A stretch of DNA of 64,000 nucleotides from Candidatus Sulfurimonas baltica (GTDB lineage: Bacteria > Campylobacterota > Campylobacteria > Campylobacterales > Sulfurimonadaceae): NCBI RefSeq assembly GCF_015265455.1, contig NZ_CP054492.1, positions 2,108,001-2,172,000 on the forward strand. The letters run 5' to 3'. Below the pieces are notes generated by a model, which did no database searches, was not told where the DNA came from, and was given only the letters and a program-made list of their open reading frames with translations. Below, piece by piece: positions 9,064 to 20,471 of this stretch. The translations under genes were made by a program, and so were the position numbers. Numbering within the stretch: the stretch's first letter is position 1; every line of letters starts with the position of its first letter.

Positions 9064-10011
9064 TTATGGCAAATATACTTTATCTAAAAGTTCCTTATAT
9101 TCACTTTTGACATCACTATCTAACGTAATTCCACCACCACTTTTATATATATACCCCTCATTAATTTTTTCAATAAATCTAATCATAACTCCGCTATCAA
9201 GTGACTCTCCGTCATAAACGCCAAATACACCGCTGAAATAGCCACGCTCGTAATTTTCAACCTCTTTAATTATCTCTAACGTACTTTTTTTTGGAGCACC
9301 GCTTATACTTCCTGCCGGCAAGAGTGATTTTAAGATATCCCCAATTCTTTCATGCCAATTTTCACCGATGCTTCCACTTATATGAGAGCTTACATGTAGA
9401 AGTTTCTTATCCCCTGCTTCAATTTTATTGACATACCTGAACCTCTTTACATGTACATCGTTTGCAACTATAGAGAGATCATTTCTAAGCAAATCGACCA
9501 CCATAACATGCTCTGCCATCTCTTTTTTGTTATCCAATATTTTTTGTTCAGCATTAATCACAGAGGCGTCAATTGTCCCCTTCATAGGGTAAGTATGAAT
9601 ATAATCATCTTTTATCTGAATAAATTTTTCAGGAGAGAAGCATACAAATTTATTCTCTTTATCCTCATATCTTAACTTATAGTGTGCATTTGCATTTTGA
9701 AAAATCTCTTTTAAGCTTAACTCTGTTTTTATTGGTGTCGGAGCCGTCAAATTTAGCAAATATGTATCACCGGATTTGATTCTCTCTTGCACATAATCAA
9801 ATTTTTTTTTATATTCGACAAATTCTAGAGGATACTTTTTTATTTTGTTATTGTATTGTTTTATATTATAGTTTTCATCTATAGAGTACTCAATATCATA
9901 TTTATCAAGTTCAACCAAACGGATAATTTTTAAATTTTCTGCTTTAAAGTCACAAATAAATAAAAATGGCTCTCTTTGTTTTCCTAAAGAGTTTAAGTCA
10001 TCAAAGCTCAT
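9064..10011 (-). CDS. pabB: Aminodeoxychorismate synthase component I (chorismate-binding domain only)
   Basis: Makes 4-amino-4-deoxychorismate for folate. At 315 residues it is much shorter than E. coli PabB (about 450) because it contains only the chorismate-binding domain. The diagnostic motif is YPMKGTID, with the Lys that separates PabB (PIKGT) from anthranilate synthase (PIAGT). VMVVDLLRNDLS, LLPAGSISGAPK and SGGGITLDSD are also present. The start codon overlaps the pyrB stop (TAATG). A PabC-like lyase is encoded separately at 46964-47557; no PabA glutaminase is seen in the window. Confidence 0.9.
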   Translation of the reverse strand: MSFDDLNSLGKQREPFLFICDFKAENLKIIRLVELDKYDIEYSIDENYNIKQYNNKIKKYPLEFVEYKKKFDYVQERIKSGDTYLLNLTAPTPIKTELSLKEIFQNANAHYKLRYEDKENKFVCFSPEKFIQIKDDYIHTYPMKGTIDASVINAEQKILDNKKEMAEHVMVVDLLRNDLSIVANDVHVKRFRYVNKIEAGDKKLLHVSSHISGSIGENWHERIGDILKSLLPAGSISGAPKKSTLEIIKEVENYERGYFSGVFGVYDGESLDSGVMIRFIEKINEGYIYKSGGGITLDSDVKSEYKELLDKVYLP

Positions 10012-10886
10012 TAACTTTGCGTTATCAACTTTTTGAGAACGGCCATCCTAATAGATACGCCGTTTGTGACCTGCTTCAAAACTTTACATCTTTTATCTGC
10101 TAAAAGCGCATCGCAGATGTCAATATTTCTATGTACCGGACCTGGATGTAGAAGAACTATATCTCTGTCGCCTATTAATTCGGTTGTTATACAAAAATCA
10201 CTTGCATAATCTTTAAGCGAAGCATAACTTTGAGAGGAGTGTCTCTCTGTCTGAGTACGCAGACTCATAATGACATCCACCTCATCCACGATACTCTCTA
10301 AAAAATGTGTTGTTCTTAACTCTGTCTTTGGTAAAAAATGTGGTGGAGCAGCAAGTATCACTTCCATGCCAAATCTGCTTAAAAGCTCTATATTTGAGTT
10401 TGCTACACGTGAATTTTTTATATCCCCTACAATTGCAATTTTTTTACCTCTCAAATCACCAAAATGTTCTCTCAAAGTATACAAGTCCAAAAGTGCTTGC
10501 GTTGGATGGGCATGTGCTCCATCTCCGGCATTTATTATCGAGGCTTTTATATTGTTTGAAAGCATTTTTGGAACACCTGAGTTTTGGTGCCTTACTATTA
10601 TAGCATCTGGGTGCATTGCATCTAAATTTGCTGCAGTGTCAACTAAGGTTTCCCCTTTTTTTGTGGAGCTTTGAGCCACATCCAAATGGACAATCTCAGC
10701 ACCTAATCTTTTTGCGGCAATCTCAAAAGAGCTTTTTGTTCTCGTAGAGTTTTCAAAGAACAGTGTAATAATTATTTTATCTTGAAGTATCCTTTCGAAT
10801 CTTCCATCACTAAACTTTTTAGCATCTTCTAAAATCTCTTCTATCTCTGAAATGGTGAAATCATCTGTACGAATCAAGTGTTGCAT
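10011..10886 (-). CDS. pyrB: Aspartate carbamoyltransferase catalytic chain
   Basis: Condenses carbamoyl phosphate with aspartate in pyrimidine synthesis. 291 residues, near the usual 300. The carbamoyl-phosphate loop is [13 protein letters not shown], with VRHQNSG, the [13 protein letters not shown] signature and the aspartate-binding HPGPVHRN. No pyrI regulatory chain is adjacent. It lies 21 bp downstream of bioD and is coupled to pabB. Confidence 0.96.
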   Translation of the reverse strand: MQHLIRTDDFTISEIEEILEDAKKFSDGRFERILQDKIIITLFFENSTRTKSSFEIAAKRLGAEIVHLDVAQSSTKKGETLVDTAANLDAMHPDAIIVRHQNSGVPKMLSNNIKASIINAGDGAHAHPTQALLDLYTLREHFGDLRGKKIAIVGDIKNSRVANSNIELLSRFGMEVILAAPPHFLPKTELRTTHFLESIVDEVDVIMSLRTQTERHSSQSYASLKDYASDFCITTELIGDRDIVLLHPGPVHRNIDICDALLADKRCKVLKQVTNGVSIRMAVLKKLITQS

Positions 10887-10907
10887 GATACTTCTTTTTT
10901 ATCTTTA

Positions 10908-11561
10908 TTAAATAATTTGTAGATTATACAAGACATCGCAAATCGTGTCAATATTTTTATCAACTTTTAACACTTCAACTCCTGTTTTTAAAAAATAGGG
11001 TTCAGAAACAACAGAAAAACTATCGTCGTTTTTTCGACAATTAAATGCAATCACATGTGGAATTTTTTTATCTTCCAGAGCTTTTTTACTTAGCAACGTA
11101 TCATTTATGCAACCAAGTGAACAGTGAGTTACAAAAAGGGCAGAAGCTCTAAAATATTTTATTAAATCAATAATCATATATTCTTCATCAAGCGGAACGT
11201 ACAATCCGCCAGCACCCTCAATAATCAAAACATCACACAACTTTTCTATTTTTTCTATCGCTTCATCAATCTTCTTTAAATCTAATTTTTTACCGCTAGA
11301 AGCAACATAAGGAGCTGCGGGAAGCTCATAAGTAATTGGCACAATATCTTCTAAATGTAGCTCTGAAAATTCTTTATTAATCTCTTTTATACATTTCAAA
11401 AGCTCTTCACCATCAGCAGCTTTTATTTGAACACCTGTTTCTATAGGCTTTATCACACCAACTCGAAAACCACGCGAAGCAAACTCTTTCATGATAAGTT
11501 TAGTCGTATATGTCTTGCCGATATCTGTATTCGTTGCTGTAACAAAAATTCTTTTGGTCAT
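10908..11561 (-). CDS. bioD: Dethiobiotin synthetase
   Basis: ATP-dependent closure of the ureido ring of dethiobiotin. 217 residues. The P-loop variant is VTATNTDIGKTYTTKLI (about residues 6-20), with KPIETGVQ and the acidic Walker B-like segment IIEGAGGLYVPL. It is first in the bioD-pyrB-pabB run and divergent from clpS; putative -10 boxes for both directions lie in the 54-bp gap. Confidence 0.93.
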   Translation of the reverse strand: MTKRIFVTATNTDIGKTYTTKLIMKEFASRGFRVGVIKPIETGVQIKAADGEELLKCIKEINKEFSELHLEDIVPITYELPAAPYVASSGKKLDLKKIDEAIEKIEKLCDVLIIEGAGGLYVPLDEEYMIIDLIKYFRASALFVTHCSLGCINDTLLSKKALEDKKIPHVIAFNCRKNDDSFSVVSEPYFLKTGVEVLKVDKNIDTICDVLYNLQII

Positions 11562-11578
11562 AGTTATCTCTATTTTGT

Positions 11579-11584
11579 TATAAT
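11579..11584 (+). promoter_or_regulatory. Putative -10 box for the clpS-clpA-aat operon
   Basis: TATAAT in the context TTTTGTTATAATTTACG, 32 nt before the clpS ATG. It gives a leader of about 25 nt containing the AGGA ribosome site. Confidence 0.55.
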
Positions 11585-11601
11585 TTACGAAATATGTAAT
11601 T

Positions 11602-11607
11602 ATTATA
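11602..11607 (-). promoter_or_regulatory. Putative -10 box for bioD-pyrB-pabB
   Basis: TATAAT on the minus strand (CCTATAATAATTAC), about 41 nt before the bioD ATG. It faces the clpS promoter and overlaps the clpS leader, so the two promoters would interfere. Confidence 0.45.
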
Positions 11608-11615
11608 GGAAAATT

Positions 11616-11915
11616 ATGGCAACAAATACAGAATTGGAGCTCAAAGAAGAGACTCTTATTAAATACCCTAAAAAATATAAAGTTTTAATTTTAAATGATG
11701 ACTATACCTCCATGGATTTTGTCATAGATATATTAATGACAATATTTCATAAAAGCTATCAAGAAGCTGAACTAGTTATGCTAGAGGTACATAAAAAAGA
11801 TAAAGGTGTGTGTGGAGTTTATACAAATGAGATAGCAGAAACAAAAATAATGCAGGTTCATAAACTAGCTAGAGACAGTGGTTTTCCACTTAGAGCAGAG
11901 ATGGAGGAAGAGTAG
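11616..11915 (+). CDS. clpS: ATP-dependent Clp protease adaptor ClpS
   Basis: Binds N-degron substrates and delivers them to ClpAP. 99 residues from the ATG at 11616, chosen over upstream in-frame starts because an AGGA lies 6 nt before it and the length then matches the family. The core motif is LILNDDYTSMDFVIDIL, with MLEVHKKDKGVCGVY and the final HKLARDSGFPLRAEMEEE. Its stop overlaps the clpA GTG start by one base. Confidence 0.96.
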   Translation: MATNTELELKEETLIKYPKKYKVLILNDDYTSMDFVIDILMTIFHKSYQEAELVMLEVHKKDKGVCGVYTNEIAETKIMQVHKLARDSGFPLRAEMEEE

Positions 11916-14095
11916 TGATAAGTCCGGATTTAAATGAGATATTTCAAAAATCAATCCTTTATGCACAAGAGTTAAAACATGAATATTTAACAGTTGAGCA
12001 TGTATTTTATCAACTTCTCACCTCTCCCAACGGTGCCAAAATCATTTTTAACTGTGGCGGAGATGTAGAAAAAATGAAAGAGCTTATAAAGAACTATATA
12101 TATACTAATATTGAGAAGCTTCCTCCTGATACACATAAAGAACCTTTTGAAAGCGTTGCTCTTTCACGTCTGATTGACAGCATGATAAAGCATACGCAAG
12201 CATCTCAGCAAAGCGCAGCTGATATAGGAGATCTCTTAGCAGCTCTTTTCAATGAAGAAAACACATTTACATATATGCTTCTAAATCATTATAAAATTTC
12301 AAGGTTAGATATCTTAGAGGCTATCTCGCATACTGATTCTACAGAGACCTCTTCCAATGAAATTGAATCATTTCTTGACAAATATTCAATTGACCTACTG
12401 CAAAAAGCAAAAGAGGGGAAAATAGACCCTGTTATAGGGCGAGAAGATGAGATACAAAGAGTTACTCAGATTTTATGTAGAAGAAAGAAAAACAACCCTA
12501 TTTTAGTAGGAGAGGCTGGAGTCGGAAAAACGGCGATAGCTGAAGGGCTTGCACTTAATATAGTTGCAGGTAATGTTCCCAAAATTATACAAAACTCCAA
12601 ACTATATGCTCTTGATTTAGGTGCAATGTTGGCTGGAACAAAATATAGAGGTGATTTTGAAAAAAGACTAAAAGGTGTAATGGATGAGTTAAAATCAACA
12701 CCTGAAGCGATTCTTTTTATTGATGAAATTCACACAATTATAGGTGCCGGAGCAACTAGCGGGACAATGGATGCAGCAAACCAGCTAAAACCGGCTCTCG
12801 CCTCTGGAGAGTTGCGATGCATGGGAGCTACAACATTTGCAGAGTACAGAAATGGCTTTGAAAAAGACAAAGCACTAAGTAGAAGATTTGCGAAAGTTGA
12901 TATTAATGAGCCATCACTAAAAACTAGTTATAAAATCTTAAAAGGTTTAAAAAGCAAGTATGAGGCGCATCATAATGTTACCTACACAGACAAGGCGCTA
13001 AAAGCTGCTGTAGAGTTATCCAAAAGATATATTACGGACAGGTTTTTACCAGATATAGCAATTGATCTTATAGATGAGACTGCTGCATCATTTCATCTTA
13101 AAAAAAATAAAAAAAATATAGTTCAAGCTTACGATATTGAAAAAACTATTTCTAAAATAGTAGGAATATCGAGCTCTAAATTTACAAAAGACGAAACGGT
13201 TTCATTATTAAACCTGCAATCAGATTTAAAAAAATCTGTTATAGGGCAAGATGCAGCAGTTGAAGAGGTTGTAAAAGCTATAAAGATATCAAAAGCCGGA
13301 CTTACTCCGCAAAGTAAGCCAATTGCATCGTTTTTGTTCTCAGGACCTACAGGTGTTGGAAAAACTGAACTCGCCATATCGCTAAGCAAAACTCTTGGAA
13401 TTAACTTTGAAAGATTTGACATGAGTGAATATATGGAAAAACACGCACTAAGCAGATTAGTAGGTGCTCCACCTGGTTATGTAGGGTATGAACAAGGAGG
13501 ACTTTTAACAGAAGCTATTAAAAAACATCCATACACTGTTTTACTATTAGATGAGATAGAAAAAGCACATCCTGATTTAGTCAATATACTACTTCAGATA
13601 ATGGATAGTGCTACCCTTACAGACAACAATGGGTATAAAGCAGATTTTCAAAACGTAATTCTAATAATGACATCAAATATAGGTGCAACTTCTAGAAATG
13701 TAATGGGCTTCAATAAAGACAGCTCACTCTCTAAAGGTGAAGAGCTCAAGTCTTTCTTTACCCCAGAATTTAGAAATAGACTAGATGCAATAGTTGAATT
13801 TGAACAACTGAATATGCAAACTGTAAAAGGTATAGTTGGCAAATTCATTAATGAGCTAAATAACGAACTAAAAAAGAAAAAAATTACAGTCTCAGCCTCT
13901 CAAAGAGCAATTGATTTTATTGCTGAGAGTTCTTACTCGGCAGAGATGGGAGCAAGACCATTGAAAAGATATATACAAGACAATATTACTAATAAACTAA
14001 GTGATGAAATACTATTTGGAAAATTAAAAAATGGCGGTAGTGTGCAAGTATCATTTAATAAAAAGTTGATATTAAAGTTTAAGGAATCAGAATGA
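11915..14095 (+). CDS. clpA: ATP-dependent Clp protease ATP-binding subunit ClpA
   Basis: AAA+ unfoldase that feeds ClpP. 726 residues from a GTG start overlapping the clpS stop. The N-terminal Clp-N repeats (about 1-140) are followed by two AAA+ modules. D1 has Walker A GEAGVGKTAIAEG and Walker B ILFIDEIHT; D2 has GPTGVGKTELA and VLLLDEIEKAHPD, then a C-terminal ClpB-D2-small domain. The lack of a middle coiled coil and the clpS neighbour fix it as ClpA rather than ClpB. Confidence 0.97.
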   Translation: MISPDLNEIFQKSILYAQELKHEYLTVEHVFYQLLTSPNGAKIIFNCGGDVEKMKELIKNYIYTNIEKLPPDTHKEPFESVALSRLIDSMIKHTQASQQSAADIGDLLAALFNEENTFTYMLLNHYKISRLDILEAISHTDSTETSSNEIESFLDKYSIDLLQKAKEGKIDPVIGREDEIQRVTQILCRRKKNNPILVGEAGVGKTAIAEGLALNIVAGNVPKIIQNSKLYALDLGAMLAGTKYRGDFEKRLKGVMDELKSTPEAILFIDEIHTIIGAGATSGTMDAANQLKPALASGELRCMGATTFAEYRNGFEKDKALSRRFAKVDINEPSLKTSYKILKGLKSKYEAHHNVTYTDKALKAAVELSKRYITDRFLPDIAIDLIDETAASFHLKKNKKNIVQAYDIEKTISKIVGISSSKFTKDETVSLLNLQSDLKKSVIGQDAAVEEVVKAIKISKAGLTPQSKPIASFLFSGPTGVGKTELAISLSKTLGINFERFDMSEYMEKHALSRLVGAPPGYVGYEQGGLLTEAIKKHPYTVLLLDEIEKAHPDLVNILLQIMDSATLTDNNGYKADFQNVILIMTSNIGATSRNVMGFNKDSSLSKGEELKSFFTPEFRNRLDAIVEFEQLNMQTVKGIVGKFINELNNELKKKKITVSASQRAIDFIAESSYSAEMGARPLKRYIQDNITNKLSDEILFGKLKNGGSVQVSFNKKLILKFKESE

Positions 14096-14143
14096 GTATA
14101 TACTGTTTAAACTTGCCAAATCTATATAGAATAATTTAGTAGT

Positions 14144-14836
14144 ATGATTCCAAAGATAGAAAAACATGAGCTGATTTTTCCAAATCCAAACGATGCAAAC
14201 GAAGATGGTATCGTAGCTTGGGGTGGAGACTTGAATCCTTCAAGGCTAATCCGTGCCTATCAAGCAGGAATATTTCCATGGTACAGCAAGAACGACCCAA
14301 TTATATGGTGGTCTACAAACCCACGTTTAATAATGGAGTTAGATGACTTCAAAATAACTAGATCCCTAAGAAAAAGTATTAAAAAATTTGAATATAAATT
14401 TGACACAGATTTTATACAAGTTATGAAAAACTGCAGTTCAGTATCAAGAAACAATCAAAATGGAACTTGGATTAGTACTGAAATTATAGAAGCGTATAGT
14501 GTACTTAACGGAATGGGAATAGCTCATAGTATTGAAAGTTATTTAGATGGTAATCTTGTTGGTGGATTATATGGCGTAGTAGTTGGAAAAGTATTTTGTG
14601 GAGAGTCAATGTTCTCTTTTGTAAGTGATTCATCAAAGTCTGCTTATGCAATTTTAGTGAAACATCTAAAATATTGGGGCTATGACTTTATTGACTGTCA
14701 GGTACCAACTGATCATCTTAAAAGTTTAGGAGCAATAGAAGTAAATAGAGAATACTTTTTAGATAGACTTCATAAAGTAAATATGCAAACTATAGAGCAC
14801 TATTGGGAGATAGAAAATTCTTTATTAGATAATTAG
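14144..14836 (+). CDS. aat: Leucyl/phenylalanyl-tRNA-protein transferase
   Basis: Adds Leu or Phe to proteins with N-terminal Arg or Lys, creating N-degrons read by ClpS. 230 residues. Family motifs include FPNPNDANEDGIVAWGGDL, AYQAGIFPWY, WWSTNPR, GTWI, GGLYGVVVGKVFCGESMFS and FIDCQVPTDHLKSLGA. It is placed 48 bp after clpA, so tagging, recognition and unfolding are encoded together. Confidence 0.96.
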   Translation: MIPKIEKHELIFPNPNDANEDGIVAWGGDLNPSRLIRAYQAGIFPWYSKNDPIIWWSTNPRLIMELDDFKITRSLRKSIKKFEYKFDTDFIQVMKNCSSVSRNNQNGTWISTEIIEAYSVLNGMGIAHSIESYLDGNLVGGLYGVVVGKVFCGESMFSFVSDSSKSAYAILVKHLKYWGYDFIDCQVPTDHLKSLGAIEVNREYFLDRLHKVNMQTIEHYWEIENSLLDN

Positions 14837-14904
14837 TAAAAAAGTTAGTTTGAAAAAAAGTTAATTAAATGATTGTTAGTAAAGATTAGAAGTAAATTGA
14901 TCAA

Positions 14905-15019
14905 CTAGGCAGCGACCTACATTTCCACACCTGAAAGATGCAGTATTATCAGCGATGAGAGGCTTAGCTTCTGGGTTCGGAATGGAGCCAGGCGTTTCCC
15001 TCTCTCTATAGCCACCTAG
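14905..15019 (-). rRNA. rrf: 5S ribosomal RNA
   Basis: On the minus strand the sequence runs from TCTAGGTGGCTATAG to GGTCGCTGCCTAG and contains the conserved CCATTCCGAACCCAGAAG segment. The ends pair with each other. Boundaries are good to a few bases. It is last in the rrn operon. Confidence 0.92.
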
Positions 15020-15177
15020 ACAATCAAGTGTAAAGACATCTAGATGTTCTTACATTTGACTGTTAGAGTCAATTAAAGTGAGTGTTTATACTATTTCTAG
15101 TATACATTATTGTTTAAGTCAACATTTTTTCTAAATAACTGTATCAGTACACGGTTCATTAAATAGTGTGTTTACAC

Positions 15178-15194
15178 TAAGTAAGGTAGTGAAC
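15178..15194 (-). other. 3' half of the 23S rRNA processing stem
   Basis: The 17 bases here are perfectly complementary to 18125-18141 on the other side of the 23S gene, and near-complementarity extends a few bases further. This is the classic long stem cut by RNase III to release pre-23S. Confidence 0.8.
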
Positions 15195-15221
15195 GAAGTT
15201 GTGTTCTATTCAAAGAACTGT

Positions 15222-18112
<2,891 letters not shown>

Positions 18113-18124
18113 TTTCTAATTTGC

Positions 18125-18141
18125 GTTCACTACCTTACTTA
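18125..18141 (-). other. 5' half of the 23S rRNA processing stem
   Basis: Perfect 17-base complement of 15178-15194; see that entry. It lies just before the mature 23S 5' end. Confidence 0.8.
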
Positions 18142-18342
18142 ATGTATCTCTACTTAAAGCAAGTCAGTGTACTGTTGATTGTAGTTATTTAGTTAATATA
18201 ATTAATAATTGAATAAATTCTTTTATCTTTTATATATGTTGACTTTGACAATAATAATTTAATGAACGATAGACTTTGAAGTCTAATCTAAACTCTCTGT
18301 TAAGAACTTAGATTAAGCTTTTTCTATTAATAAATGATGAAA

Positions 18343-18418
18343 TGGTGGAGAATAGCGGGATCGAACCGCTGACCTCCTGCGTGCAAGGCAGGCGCTCTCC
18401 CAGCTGAGCTAATTCCCC
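18343..18418 (-). tRNA. tRNA-Ala (anticodon TGC)
   Basis: 76 nt including an encoded CCA. On the minus strand it begins GGGGAATTAGCTCAGCTG, has the anticodon loop CTTGCACG (TGC) and the T-arm GGTTCGATCC. The acceptor GGGGAAT pairs with ATTCTCC with one wobble. It is the only tRNA found in the 16S-23S spacer. Confidence 0.97.
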
Positions 18419-18434
18419 ATTTCAAATGAACACA

Positions 18435-18460
18435 GATCACTGAAAACTAAGCAAGCAAAC
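18435..18460 (-). other. 3' half of the 16S rRNA processing stem
   Basis: About 24 of 26 bases are complementary to 20283-20308 upstream of 16S (core GAAAACTAAGC paired with GCTTAGTTTTC). It is the expected RNase III stem for pre-16S. Confidence 0.75.
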
Positions 18461-18535
18461 AAACTAATAACTAATATTATCTCTCGTGAGATTTTCTTTG
18501 TATGTCAATTCAAATGAATGATTGACTTTACTCTA

Positions 18536-20051
<1,516 letters not shown>

Positions 20052-20382
20052 TTAATTATGTAAAGAACACATTGCTGTGCATTACTGATCATTGCCCAAG
20101 ATTATTAAATCATTGGCTTTGTTGCCACTTGCTATAAATAGCTAGTGGACTTTTTGTATAGTATCTATTTCTATTGGGTATCTATATTGCTATAGACCAA
20201 ACAGAATAGACGGTTGTTGTTATATTAGTTATTTCTAAGTAAACTTATAGTGACTAACTAAACTATATTAGTTATTTCGTCTGTTTACTTGCTTAGTTTT
20301 CAATGATCTCAAACATATTCAAAAGCTTCTACTCGAAGTCTCTCTAGGCCTTAACTTAAGGTCTCTGTGTTTGTGGATGGGA
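20052..20382 (-). other. rrn operon leader (transcribed, non-coding)
   Basis: About 330 nt between the putative rrn promoter and mature 16S. It contains the 5' half of the 16S processing stem (20283-20308). A 15-base direct repeat, TATATTAGTTATTTC on the plus strand, occurs at 20221-20235 and 20264-20278. A near-palindrome CCTTAACTTAAGG lies near the promoter end. I could not identify a convincing boxA or boxB antitermination element. Confidence 0.6.
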
Positions 20383-20388
20383 ATTATA
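20383..20388 (-). promoter_or_regulatory. Putative -10 box of the rrn operon promoter
   Basis: TATAAT on the minus strand in the context CTTGCCTATAATTCCCATCC, the strongest -10 match in the 420-bp gap upstream of 16S. AT-rich DNA upstream may act as an UP-like element. No clear -35 box is visible. Confidence 0.55.
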
Positions 20389-20471
20389 GGCAAGTTGTGC
20401 TTAGTTATTTCTTAATCGCTGAAAGTTATTTAAAAAAATTTGTTAAGAGAAAAGTAGATAGTAAAAACAAC

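Noticed and set aside
10270-10674. 134-codon plus-strand ORF
   Set aside because: Exactly antisense to pyrB, whose protein has clear catalytic motifs; no ribosome site or motif of its own.
14837-14904. rrn terminator between aat and 5S
   Set aside because: T-runs are present but I could not find a convincing GC-containing stem.
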